A DNA stretch of 64,000 nt from Onthophagus taurus (Eukaryota; Arthropoda; Insecta; Coleoptera; Scarabaeidae): positions 4,466,501-4,530,500 of the forward strand of contig NC_091975.1 in the NCBI RefSeq assembly GCF_036711975.1. The letters are read 5' to 3'. Both the position numbers and the translations under genes were made by a program. The notes beneath the pieces are model-generated. The model had not been told where the DNA came from. It saw only the letters and a list, made by a program, of their open reading frames with translations, and ran no database searches. Shown piece by piece: positions 12,601 to 22,891 of the stretch; within the stretch, counting starts at the first letter, position 1; every line of letters starts with the position of its first letter.

Positions 12601-15600
12601 TATAGAAAGTGTAAGCTAACGCTTTCGCCTCCCTGCAACTTACCAAGCGTGTGCTACCGTTTGTTTCTGTACCAGTGAGCTTGTTAAGCTGTTACAATTA
12701 CGCAATTTTTGGTTATTACTTTTGATTTCGACTATTTACTTCCTATCTGTTGTACAATTATTTGTGATTTCTGGGTAATTTTTTGTAATCGATCATTATT
12801 GATTCAAGATAAGCAGGAAGAAAATTGAAGAGACATAAAAGACATGTGTTGTGTTAATGCATTTCCTTTAGAAATTTATTTTTATTAAATTAATTTTGTT
12901 TAATCAAACATTAATTAATTTAGAAAGTTTTTGATTTTCGATTGGTTTTTTGCATGTTACAAAAAGACTTTGATGTATTTGTTATGCACTAATTGAAGTT
13001 GGAATCAAGTTGGGATCTTTTATATTGATCAAAAACAAGGTTAATTTCAGTTTGGTAGGGAGCAAAACAAGTTTGCTTCAAAAAGAAGATTTTTGTCCCG
13101 TTTTGTCCCAAACGGGCGAATAAACTCGTATTTCTTCCTGGAAAAATTGTACAAGATGTTCTTCATTTATTTCTTCTCAATACTTCCCGCGACAGATGTA
13201 AGATGTAGACGAGATTACCGTTGGATTACGTAACTTAATCGTCGATTACGGTAGGAGCAGGAAACTATAATACCAATTCCGGTTACGCTTGAGTATGTCA
13301 GAGCTCGTGCTTCGACTTCTTTCTCTTCGTGTGCGGGTTTACTTCCGAATGGAATTACGCGTTTACGAATCGTAAAACTGCGTACGGGTTATTATTTAAA
13401 TTAATGCCGATTCGTCGACGAGAAAGGAAAGTCGTCGTTTTATTTTTTTTTGCGGAAATATCCGGTTGTTAATCGGACGTGCTGAGTTTATTAAAACTGA
13501 AATACTTTTGATTCGTGTGGTTTCATGAAAGAAAAGAAAGTAAACTTGAGATAACTTTGCGGTTAGATGTTATATAATTTTGATTTCAATTTGATACGGT
13601 TTTTGTAGGTCAATGAGATTTTAATTAATACTTTCAAAATCAAGGTTAATTTCATGCACTATATTATTAAAATTGAATTAAAAATAATTTACTTTTTTAA
13701 ACCAACACATTCAGCGCCATCTCTTCGTTTCAGTCCAAATGTTCACGCAGACAACTTTTATTTTATCAACCTTCATTTTTTCTTTTAGTATACTTTCTTA
13801 AAGATAGATGGCTTTTAAATTTCATCATTAAATAATTATATAATTCTTATTAATTCTCATCTTTTTAGAACATCTTAAACCCGACTTAAGAAATTATTTA
13901 ATTCTATTATATTCTTAGAGTCATTGTTCTTCAAAAAAGAAATAAAGACGTTTCAGTAAATTGGTTTAATACAATCGCGAAAGTCAACGAATTATCCAAT
14001 TAATACAATGTAAAATAATAAAGTAACATTAAAAGTTTTTTGTTCTTAATAAAACGCGACGTAACGGTTGTGAACTGAAACTGTGTCAGATTATTGCGCA
14101 AACGCTACCTGAAATGGTACTACTGAAATCGCCGGATGTTTTTAAACCCCGTTACGCCATTTCACGACATTTTACAAAATACACCGTGTCCTTGAATTGT
14201 ATTTCTTTCTCGTAAATTAGATGCTAATACGTGATCGCAATCTCTATGGAATCTAGACCGATTCTTTCCTGCGTTTTTTTTATTAAGATCTTTTCGAATC
14301 GCCTAAAGCTAGGTTTTGGCTGAAAACGATTTTCCTTTCTAAACGGATTCTCATTGATGTCTAATTAATCATATTGCAAAAGTCTTACCAGGAACAATTT
14401 TTAAGTTATTGCAGTTTCTGGAAGAAATATTGGTAGAAAAGTACGAATATCTTACAACCATAATAAATAAAGATGGAAAGATAGATCGGGAAATTCGTAA
14501 CAGAACAAGGGAAGTGCAGTCTACTACCAAGTAAACAACATCCGCGCAGGCAAGAAGGAACTGAACACTCAAGCAAAAATACTTAATATACTTAATTATG
14601 GATCAGAAAATTGGACGATGTTGGACAATCGATATAGCCATCTGGTTTGAATAAAAGATCTAAGAAAATGTTTAAGAGAAAGTGTGGTAAACCAAGAACC
14701 TAATGGGAGATAGAGATTGAGAAGATGGTTGAAAGAACAGGGAAGAGACTCGCCGGGCTATGGCCAGAGATAGGATGATGTAGAAAAGATGGATCCAAGA
14801 CCAAACACCATAAGGTATAAATGGGGGCAAGAGATAGAAGAAGGTTCTGGAAGAGGTTTGCAGAAAAAAAAGTTAACAAAACCTAAAACTATCAAAACTG
14901 ACAGTTATCAAGTCTTTTGAATAACTAAACATTGAACAAAGAATGGGATTTAAATCTAGAATCACGTAGTGTATCACATTTTGATCAGCTGTGCAACGCG
15001 AAACGTCAAATTCTGCATACAAATATAAAATAACATTTCAGAGAATATAGATAGGTTCAGTCATTTTTTAGCCTAAAAGATTGAGTTTTCTTGCTGGTCA
15101 AGATTGGCTAGAATTACTTGAAGATGTGGGCTCTTATTTTTGCTGTGATTCACCTGCTTCGTGTGTTATGAGCAACTTTTGACTAAGTTACTACTAAGTA
15201 ATAACCAGCCACATGTACTTCTCTGCAATGTATAGATTTTGTATAGCCAAAGTCTTAATTAGGAACAAATTTTATATTCCGGTCCTGCCTGATCTTATTT
15301 TAACCACACTGCGTAAAGACCCGTTCTTTTTTATTTGCTACCATTTGAAATCGTTCTCTAATCTTTATAACTCCTTTTATTAAAACGGAGCGAATTTAGC
15401 TCATATTAAAAGGAGTTTATTGCCCAAAAAACTATATTTATTTCAATTTTGAAAACTTTATTCATTCCATTAACATTTAAAACGCGCTTTCACCACCGCG
15501 TATAAGTCAGTGGGTTAAGTCGTAGTAATGTTCATTAAAAATCGTCAATTGTTCATTACATCCGCGTAGAATTGCGTTGTAATGACGTGAAATTAACCAA

Positions 15601-18600
15601 TTCTTGGTATTTTTCTTTTCGATCGCTTTATTATCGTCGCGATTAGTTTTCAACAAAATTAGAATGGATTTAATTGGTACTTTTATTTTAAATGCATGTG
15701 GAGTGAATTTTTTACGTGAAACGTAGTAATTAATAACGTAATGTTTAGATGGCGTGTAAAAGCACGTAAATACACGGTTTCTTCCTCGAGCCGGGTTTCC
15801 ATTTTTAGATTTAGAAATCCGCAACGAGTTTTCTATTTTTTATAAGCGCGAAGTGAAAACGTAACGGGTAGGGTATTTTTAATAAAACATCAATGATTAT
15901 TTGGTATTTAATTATTATTTAATTTATTGATTTATTTTTATTTATTTATATTATAAATAATTAACGTACAACTTTGCGTATTTTGATTTATACAAAATTG
16001 CGATCACAAATGGATGAACCGGAGTCAATACCCATGATGATAATGATTGTCTTCGTGTACTGGTACCGGGACGGGGACCTTTACGGGGTAGGGTACGTGT
16101 TTGTATACTGGGACATGTACTGGCTTTTCAACAGTGACCGGTACTGGGTTCTCAACGAGTACTTTGTATGGTACTGGGACTGGTTTTTCAACGGGGACTG
16201 CGATTTGTTTGTATACGGGGTACGGTTGAGGTACTGGAACTTTAACTGGCACTGGAACCGGTTTTTCTACTGGTACAGCAATTGGTCTATCAACATGTAC
16301 TTTAACTGGGTATGGTACTGTCTTTTCAACAGGTACATGAATCTTCTTTTCTACTGGGACTGGATATGGGTGGGGAACATGCACCGGGTATGGGCGATCA
16401 TATGGTACTTTAACCTCAACCGGGATGTGCTTGATAACTGGATATGGTTTCGGGATATGGACAGGTACTTGAACGGGAACATGAACTGCTTTTTCAACGG
16501 GGTATGGGGCGGGTACTGGCACTTTAACTGGGACTGGAATATTTTTAATAACCGGGTAAGGTTGTGGGACGTAAACTTTAACCGGGTAAGGCCTATCTAC
16601 TGGTACTTTAACCGGGTAATGCACAATTTTTTCAACTGGATAAGGCTGAGCTACTGGAACAGGTACTTTAACTGGAACACTGTATGGAACGTGGATTTTC
16701 TTTTCAACCGGGTAAGGTTGGGGGACGAAAACTTTAACCGGAACCGGAATATTTTTATGCACCGGAACTGGTATCGTCTTTTCAACGGGATAAGGAATAG
16801 GTACTCCTTTAACGACTGTTATCGTTTTTTGGGAATGTACGCTATGTCCTAAATCGATTGGTCCCAAATGTCCAGCACCTACTTCGTATCCATGATCGAT
16901 ACCTCCACCGTATCCATAACCTATATCCAAAAGCCCACGTTTCTTCTGCTTATTGTCTAGCTTCTCTTCTGCGAGCGCCGTAACGGCAAGCAGGACTAAG
17001 AAAGACGTTTGCAGCTGAAAAAGAGAATAATTAAAAAAGAATCCGTATCCACATTGTTTCGATCTTCGTTAAATTCACCACACACTCACCGTGACTCTTC
17101 TCATTCTTCTCAGGGTTGCAACGTTGTACTGTAGCGAAACTTGGCCACCACCTCTTATATATAGTTCCGGAGCAGCTTTCGCTTACAGCGTATAGTATAC
17201 GGTAAAAGGAGCCATCTTCTCCCACCAGATTTTCTGCAATTTTGCTTGGTGTACTCTACGGTCGGTTTGGTTTAAGGAACGTAGTAGTTGAAGAAAATCA
17301 TTGCATAAGAGGGTTGCGTTAAAAAAAATACATATTTCAATCATGTTATACAAAGAATCTAAAAACGATTAAATTTTCTTCATTTGTATTGTAAAAGAAG
17401 TAAATGTCAAGATTATTTTGTAACGAAAAACTCCTACACATACATTTTTTTTAATCCTAAAAATATCGATATTGACGAAACTTATGTAAATTAATGTAAA
17501 TCGATTTTGAATTATTTCGTAATTTTCTTATTTTATAATTGCTTTCATTAATTCCTAATTGTTTCAATTCGTGATTTTAACAACTTGAAAGTGATTAAAA
17601 TATAATTGGTGCCTCATCCAATTACCATAATCCGAGAACAGCAATATCCGGAACAAAATTCTTTTGCACGGTGAATTGGTACGATCTGATTACTTTAGAC
17701 TTTAGAGCGACTAACGGCTTCTATTTTCATGCTAATTGAGTCATATGTTTACAGTAAAAAACAATGATATAAATGGTTGTGTGACGTTAATTAATTAAAG
17801 AACCCCTACTTAGTTTTTCTTGAACACTGCGACCATAAAAAATAATTAAATCCCATTTAAAACCTAACAAGGGAAAGGCAACTTTTTACGAACAACGAAA
17901 TTGTGTAGAAATATTTTTTTTTTCTAATTAATTAACTTTGCGAAATAATTCAAGTAGAATAAGTTATACGAACGAAATCAACTCAACTTAATTATTAAAT
18001 ACATACAATTTTATTCATAATTTTATGGTTTTAATGGTATAAATTGTTCGTTTTGAGCTTATTCTTTCAGAACACTTCTTAAACAATTCTTTTTGTTCTC
18101 AATTAATATTTATGATTCTTACCAGGTGTGTCAATATAAATTTATTCATAGATGCTACAAGCTGTCAAAATAGATAGGCTTAACATTCGCAACTCACAAA
18201 TTTTCTGCTTGGAAATTACGATTTGCGGCCAGCATTGATTGTTTGTTAACATTTGAAGAAAATTGCTGCAGAATCGCATCGAATACTTGTCAAAGACATG
18301 TTCTATGTATACGCCATCAATGGGTATGATGTTGCGCAAATGAGAGCAAATTCTACAAAACTTGCTGAAATCTTCATCTTTAAGATTGTCCCACAAGGGT
18401 TAATATTACGAAAATATGGTGGCCAACAGAGAATATGGTGGACTTGTAGGAGAAAGTAAACCAATGATGAATTAATGACCAAGTTAAGGAGAGGAAATGG
18501 CGTTAGATTGGCCACACGCTAAGAAAGCCTCATGGAGCAGTTGGCTCAAGAAAGACGTGGACGAGACTGTTGAGGTAGAAGCAATGGAAACCGGGAAAAC

Positions 18601-21600
18601 GTGGAGCGAAGTGAAACGCTTTGCTACCAGCTTGAGCGACAGGTAATAAGTCAAGTTCCTTGGGTTGCTTGATCTTTGGGACATTATTCTCTCAATTCAT
18701 AATCCATCTTATACTCATGAAAGTGATGGTTTTAGTAAAGAACAAAATTTTGCATCCAAAAATAGCACATTCAATTAATTTTGATTTCAAAACGTAAAAT
18801 CCAAAAAGATTATTCGAATAAAATTCCTTTTATAGCTTGTTTTAAATTGAATCCACTTTATTCTAACGATCCCTTTAAGAACAACTTATACCATTTTAAG
18901 AAAGAAATATTTATGTAACCTTCTTATCGATCTCAATCTTCCAACTTACAGGAAATACTCGAAAGAATTTTTATGATAGACAATGCGATCGTAGAGACAC
19001 CTGTATGCAACAACTTTCACTCTTAAACACAAAGCCACACACGCAACGTCTATTGGAAATAATATCAAAAACCCGAAAGGATATTTCCACAGAGTAATTT
19101 TCTTGTTGCCGTGGATTTTTCTTGTCAATTTCTCCCCACCCTCGCGTTTCGCCACTATTATTACGTAGTACAATTAAGATTGCATCAGTTGTTACAGCAA
19201 CAAAAAAAAAGAAAAACAACTTTGTTGGTGTTAATAATTTGCAAGAAAAAAAATGTCCTTGATCTCTTTATAGTGGTAATGGCCTTTACAATGAACCGTT
19301 ATAGTAATTGAATCACACTAATTATTAAAAAAAAACATTTATTTTTTTTAAAGAAAAATAGTATAAATTACAGACAAATTAATATCATACAAGAAAAGAA
19401 AGAAAATTTAAAAGAACACGTTTTGTTAAGTTTACTTATTTTCTACCAGTCGTGGTGATGATCGTATCCATGATGATGGTAACCTTCGTGCACTGGTACT
19501 GGTACTTTAACTGGAACAGGTACTGGTTTTTCAACTGTTACAGGAACATGTTTTTCAACGGTAACTGGATATGGCCTATCAACTAAAACTTTGTATGGTA
19601 CTGGATATGGTTTTTCTACTGGTACATGGATTTCTTTATAAACTGGATAGGGTTGGGGTACTGGTATTTTAACTTCTACTGGATATGGTTTTTCAACTGG
19701 GACGGGATAAGGTCTATCAACCGGAACTTTAACTGGGTAAGGTACTGGTTTTTCAACTGGTACAGGGATGTGTTTTTCAACATGTACTGGATAAGGTTGT
19801 GGGACATGAACTGGGTACGGTCTATCAACTGGTACTTTCACCTCAACTGGAACTTGTTTGATAACCGGATAAGGTTGTGGTACATGAACTGGAACATGTA
19901 CAGGTACCGGAACTCTCTTTTCAACCGGATAAGGTTGTGGAACAGGTACTTTAACCGGATATGGAATGTGTTTCTCAACTGGGTATGGTTGGGGAACTAA
20001 AACTTTAACCGGATATGGTCTATCAACTGGAACGTGCACTGGTACAGGTACTTTCTTTTCAACCGGGTAAGGTTGTGGTACTGGAACAGGCACTTTTACC
20101 GGGACTTTAACCGGATATGGAATATGTTTTTCTACGGGGTAAGGTTGAGGTACCAAAACTTTAACAGGATACGGAACGTGTTTCTCAACTGGTACAGCAA
20201 CATGTTTTTCAACTGGATATGGCACTGGAACTCCTTTAAGTAAAGTTATCGTCTTTTGTACGTGGGTGTTATGTCCCAAATCAACGTGGCCATAACCAAG
20301 TCCTCCCCCTAAGAAATCACCTCCAAACCCAGAATGACCACCAATTAAATTATGACCTCCAATTAAATTGTATCCTCCAAGTAAACCATGACCACCAATG
20401 ATGGAATGTCCACCATCTAAATAACCTCCTTGTCCAACTGAATATCCATTATCAAAATCACCTCCATATCCATAACCTAACGAAAGTAATCCTCTTTTGG
20501 TTTGTTTTTTATCAGATGATTCAGCTTCCTTTTTCTTCTCCTCTTCTGCCTGGGTTAATACCGATGCAGATAGGACTAAGAAGGTCACTAACTGAAACAT
20601 TAAAATCACGTTGAATTAAAAATAATTAAACACTTTATCACTTAGATTTTGTACCAATTTTTTCTTCATCATCTTGTCGTCGTTCTTGACGTTGGGTTAC
20701 TATTGATATTCACCGGCGTCGGAGGAGTTTATATAGGTGGATGTTGCTTTCGCTATACGTCCGACTCCACCTGAAGAGTTAATCCCCACTTCTTTACCTG
20801 TCCTTTACGTAACCGGTGTTTGAGTCCTTAAACTTGTCTCTTTAATAAAATTTTTTTCTCTTTATTTTCAGATACTTCGTGAGCACTCTTCTTCAATTCC
20901 AAATTTATAGAAGCCTTTGTATCGCCGCTGGACAATACGTGCCGGAAGATCCAACAAAACCTTTACATAAATGTGACATTTACCGAAGTAGAGAAGCAGG
21001 GCGAATTTTAAGGTGATAAAATAACGTTTTATTAGATGAAATAGAAAGCGATCATTAATGAATAGTGAGAATTTCCATTATGAGGAGAGTGTTGCGCAAT
21101 GAAAACGGGTTCTGGACGCGCGTACTTCTCTCGCTGAAATTTAGATTCTGCTCTGGTTTCGAACGGAAGTATTCTTTTCTTGCTGAATAATTTATGTCGC
21201 GTCTATGAAATTGGGTGCTTTCACTGCGTCGCTTAAACTCGGATTTTTTATCTAAATACAAACCGAATCCGACTTTACGATATTCAATTCAATTCAAAGC
21301 GATCAAAGTACACCGCAAATTGTGTCAGTACGTAATTTATTTCGATTTATTTATTTTTTTGCGAACTTTGATAAATTGCCACGTTTACCTAGTTAATTAG
21401 TACATTAATAAATTTACTTATTGAACGAGTTAAAAATTGTAAAATCGGTAGTTTCTTTAATTTAACATGGTTCAGTGGGTAAATCGTACACACATAATTT
21501 GTATTTAAAATTACGTAACCAAAGAAAGTTGATATAGATCCCTGATATATATAGAATGTTTTAAAAGTGGAGTATCAAACTTATTCTTAAACGATAATAA

Positions 21601-22891
21601 AGAACTTTCTCTCATTTTTATAACAAATTGAGAGATGATGCTACATGGTTGCGAGATCAGCATTGAAGAATGAACAAAACGACATTGAGTAACATTAAAA
21701 TAAATTATGCCGATGTCTGAAATAATCAAAAACGAAATTAAGTGCTTTCCAGGACTATTTTGAGGAATGTTAGACTGTATATTCTTCTTCTGACAAAGTT
21801 CCAAGATGTGTTTGATCTACCTCTCCACCTTCTATGTTGAGGGATATTTCCAAGAACTCTTTTTTGGCCATCGATTTTTGATCATGCTCATCATATGGGT
21901 ATACTATATGCCAATAATTAATTTTCGAAGATCTAACATTCAATGCATTTCTATGAAAATATCAAAAAAAAAGTGTAATTGTTGAAATGAATTTTTAAAC
22001 AGCCTATATAATTGAGACATAAAAGAGAAATTGAAATTGCATAGATATCAAATTATAGACGAAAAAAAATGTAGCCTTGAGCCCGACTTTGGTCGATGGT
22101 GTTGAGTGACTGAAAAAATGCGGGTAACATGAACGTATCGGAGGTGAAAGGTAAATCAAGGTCTTGGCTCTGCTCCAGTTGCACCACTGGGCCACAACTT
22201 CCAAAGCACCGAGTCATGCAAACAAAAGCTTTCACGACTTACGTCTCCGTAAACCAACGGTTTGTTGTGCAATAATTCAATTCCAGGCTAAATTTTATCA
22301 ATCAAAAATTTACGATTAATTTCTTGTAAGTTTATTTTTTTTCGATTATTATTATGAATTTTTTTCGTCATAATCCGAGTTAAAATTGCACAACGTAGTG
22401 TGTATAGGTCAGATGGAAAGTTAAAAAGTTAAACGAAATATCCTGCGTTACGCCAACGGAAGCTCAAGACAAGGTCGGTGTCACTACGTAATTAGATATG
22501 TTGGGAAATTTGTTTTTGCAAAATTTTGATTATCTTAAGAATTAATTTGTATATAAAGTAATTATTTTTTTTTAATTCACTTAGTTTATTGATGGAAAGA
22601 GGATCTTCTCAACCATGGACAGACACTTTACTTCTTGCAACCGGAGAGAGTCGAATCACCGGAACTGCTATGAGAGAATATTTTAGACCGTTAGAAGATT
22701 GGTTAACAAACGAAAACTTAAGAACTCAAGAATTTGTTGGTTGGGTTTACGACGGAGATTATTGCAAACAAAGTATTGAAACGGCCGGGTTACAAGTGTT
22801 TGGAGGGTTTTATAATAACGCTCAAAGTTTGAAGTTTTCTAATATTATTGTATGTTTTGTGTTCATTATTTGCTATTATATTTTAACGTGA
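6687..22891 (+). CDS. Ance-3: Ance-3-like membrane-anchored ACE homologue with nested antisense genes
   Basis: About 737 residues from eight phase-consistent exons: 6687-7124, 9247-9405, 9461-9701, 9754-10043, 10094-10388, 10649-10991, 20872-21012 and 22585-22891. Order: signal peptide ([14 protein letters not shown]), an Asn-Pro-rich low-complexity region (residues about 49-95), an M2 peptidase domain and a C-terminal hydrophobic segment ([15 protein letters not shown]) that should anchor it. The zinc ligands are kept: HEMAH in [12 protein letters not shown] and Glu in GFHEAIGE. The pocket strand reads CQPSAWDFC where active ACE has CHASAWDFY, so His353 and Ala354 (tACE numbering) are Gln and Pro. 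KYHV and PYIRYF are intact. Drosophila Ance-3 lies in the Nimrod cluster next to nimA, as here. Intron 6 (9.9 kb) holds three antisense vajk-like genes. Peptidase activity is uncertain. Confidence 0.9.
6833..6975 (+). repeat. Coding hexanucleotide repeat, (Asn-Pro-Asn-Leu/Phe)n
   Basis: Roughly a dozen units of AAT-CCN-AAT-TTN alternate within exon 1 of the Ance-3-like gene, encoding [12 protein letters not shown]-type sequence just after the signal peptide. The near-identity of codons (AATCCT/AATCCA AATTTA/AATTTG) indicates recent slippage. It is extracellular and probably disordered. Confidence 0.85.
8997..9082. other. 86-nt near-perfect stem-loop in Ance-3 intron 1
   Basis: GTGTGTGTTCCA (8997-9008) is exactly complementary to TGGAACACACAC (9071-9082). 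Inside it, TGGACGT pairs with ACGTCCA, then GCGTCTTTATT with AATAAAGGCGC, leaving about a 14-nt loop. This gives around 30 base pairs with one internal loop. Size and shape fit a pre-miRNA-like hairpin or a tiny inverted-repeat element; the sequence alone cannot decide. Confidence 0.6.
11392..12547 (-). CDS. vajk: Vajk-like Val-Pro-Tyr-repeat cuticular protein (nested gene A)
   Basis: 364 residues from two exons (minus): 12547-12533 encodes only MTKLL, and 12471-11392 the rest. The signal peptide ([14 protein letters not shown]) spans the junction. A charged propeptide-like stretch ends in KEKRG, a furin-type dibasic site, then comes a Gly/Asp/His-rich region ([13 protein letters not shown]), and the bulk is tandem PYPVKVPV / [10 protein letters not shown] repeats, ending His-rich. 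Drosophila vajk genes of the Nimrod cluster encode such proteins and are expressed in cuticle-forming tissue, so a structural cuticle role is inferred. A TATA box lies about 50 bp upstream of the ATG. It sits antisense in Ance-3 intron 6. Confidence 0.87.
12596..12604 (-). promoter_or_regulatory. TATA box of nested vajk-like gene A
   Basis: TATAAAAAG on the minus strand, with an initiator-like CCAGTTG about 30 bp downstream (around 12570), gives a 5' leader of only about 25 nt before the ATG at 12547. All three nested genes share this compact layout. Confidence 0.7.
14420..14870 (+). mobile_element. LINE (non-LTR retrotransposon) fragment, reverse-transcriptase 3' part
   Basis: Translation gives [18 protein letters not shown] and [10 protein letters not shown], then [11 protein letters not shown] and [12 protein letters not shown]. 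This matches the conserved C-terminal block of LINE ORF2 proteins (KYLG..I..DG..DEEI.NRI and LTYGSE.W). Stops interrupt it, so it is a dead 5'-truncated copy. Clade is not assignable by eye. Confidence 0.72.
15369..15417. repeat. 11-bp perfect inverted repeat
   Basis: AACTCCTTTTA (15369-15379) and TAAAAGGAGTT (15407-15417) flank a 27-nt spacer that itself has GAGC/GCTC complementarity. It could be the terminal repeats of a very small relic or a chance hairpin. Confidence 0.45.
16025..17104 (-). CDS. vajk: Vajk-like Val-Pro-Tyr-repeat cuticular protein (nested gene B)
   Basis: 334 residues, two exons (minus): 17104-17090 encoding MRRVT, and 17014-16025. The signal peptide ([15 protein letters not shown]) begins right after the junction. 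KQKKRGLLD follows, the same dibasic-Gly-Leu junction as genes A and C. A short GYGYGGG segment precedes repeats of PYPVKVPV / PVEKPVPV / DRPYPVKV, which end in HYHHGY. Relative to gene C it lacks the long Gly-His insert. TATA at 17154-17163. It is antisense within Ance-3 intron 6. The antisense strand of the repeat yields a long spurious Trp/Tyr/Asn-rich frame. Confidence 0.87.
17154..17163 (-). promoter_or_regulatory. TATA box of nested vajk-like gene B
   Basis: TATATATAAG on the minus strand, about 50 bp upstream of the ATG at 17104, in the same relative position as in the two sister genes. Confidence 0.68.
18250..18420 (+). mobile_element. Possible Tc1/mariner transposase remnant
   Basis: [15 protein letters not shown] resembles the N-terminal helix-turn-helix block of mariner transposases (K.AAE.HR.LV..Y). 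The similarity fades after about 15 residues and frame is lost. Weak call; a protein search of this stretch against mariner transposases would settle it. Confidence 0.35.
19443..20672 (-). CDS. vajk: Vajk-like Val-Pro-Tyr-repeat cuticular protein (nested gene C)
   Basis: 388 residues, two exons (minus): 20672-20655 encoding MMKKKL, and 20591-19443. The signal peptide is [17 protein letters not shown], followed by a Lys/Glu-rich stretch ending [14 protein letters not shown] (dibasic site). A Gly-His-rich region of [10 protein letters not shown]-type repeats is largest in this copy. Then come the longest PYPVKVPV / PQPYPVEK repeats, ending [11 protein letters not shown]. Amphipathic Val-Pro repeats with His/Gly-rich ends suggest an extracellular matrix or cuticle component, as shown for Drosophila Vajk proteins. 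TATA at 20728-20735. Its promoter is only about 140 bp from the next Ance-3 exon. Confidence 0.88.
20728..20735 (-). promoter_or_regulatory. TATA box of nested vajk-like gene C
   Basis: TATATAAA on the minus strand, about 55 bp upstream of the ATG at 20672. Confidence 0.68.

Larger units (their letters stand above)
12548..16024. other. Spacer between nested vajk-like genes A and B
   Basis: Apart from the promoter of gene A, a LINE remnant (about 14420-14870) and a short perfect inverted repeat (15369-15417), I see no gene here. Antisense reading frames in the region are short and composition driven. Confidence 0.5.
17105..19442. other. Spacer between nested vajk-like genes B and C
   Basis: Holds the promoter of gene B and a possible mariner relic near 18250-18420. 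No other supported feature is seen; it is AT-rich intronic DNA of the Ance-3-like gene. Confidence 0.45.

Noticed and set aside
12388-12678. Plus-strand 96-codon frame at the promoter of nested gene A
   Set aside because: It overlaps TATA, leader and first exon of the opposite gene and lacks any recognisable protein features.
15974-16852. Long plus-strand frame of 292 codons rich in Trp, Tyr, Asn and Phe
   Set aside because: It is the antisense shadow of the Val-Pro-Tyr repeat of nested gene B. Similar shadows occur opposite genes A and C (11407-12363, 19626-20243). Composition follows from the repeat and there is no signal or domain.
18484-18684. Protein-like stretch ([20 protein letters not shown])
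   Set aside because: No family recognised, no frame continuity; probably part of an unidentified transposon relic, too weak to list.
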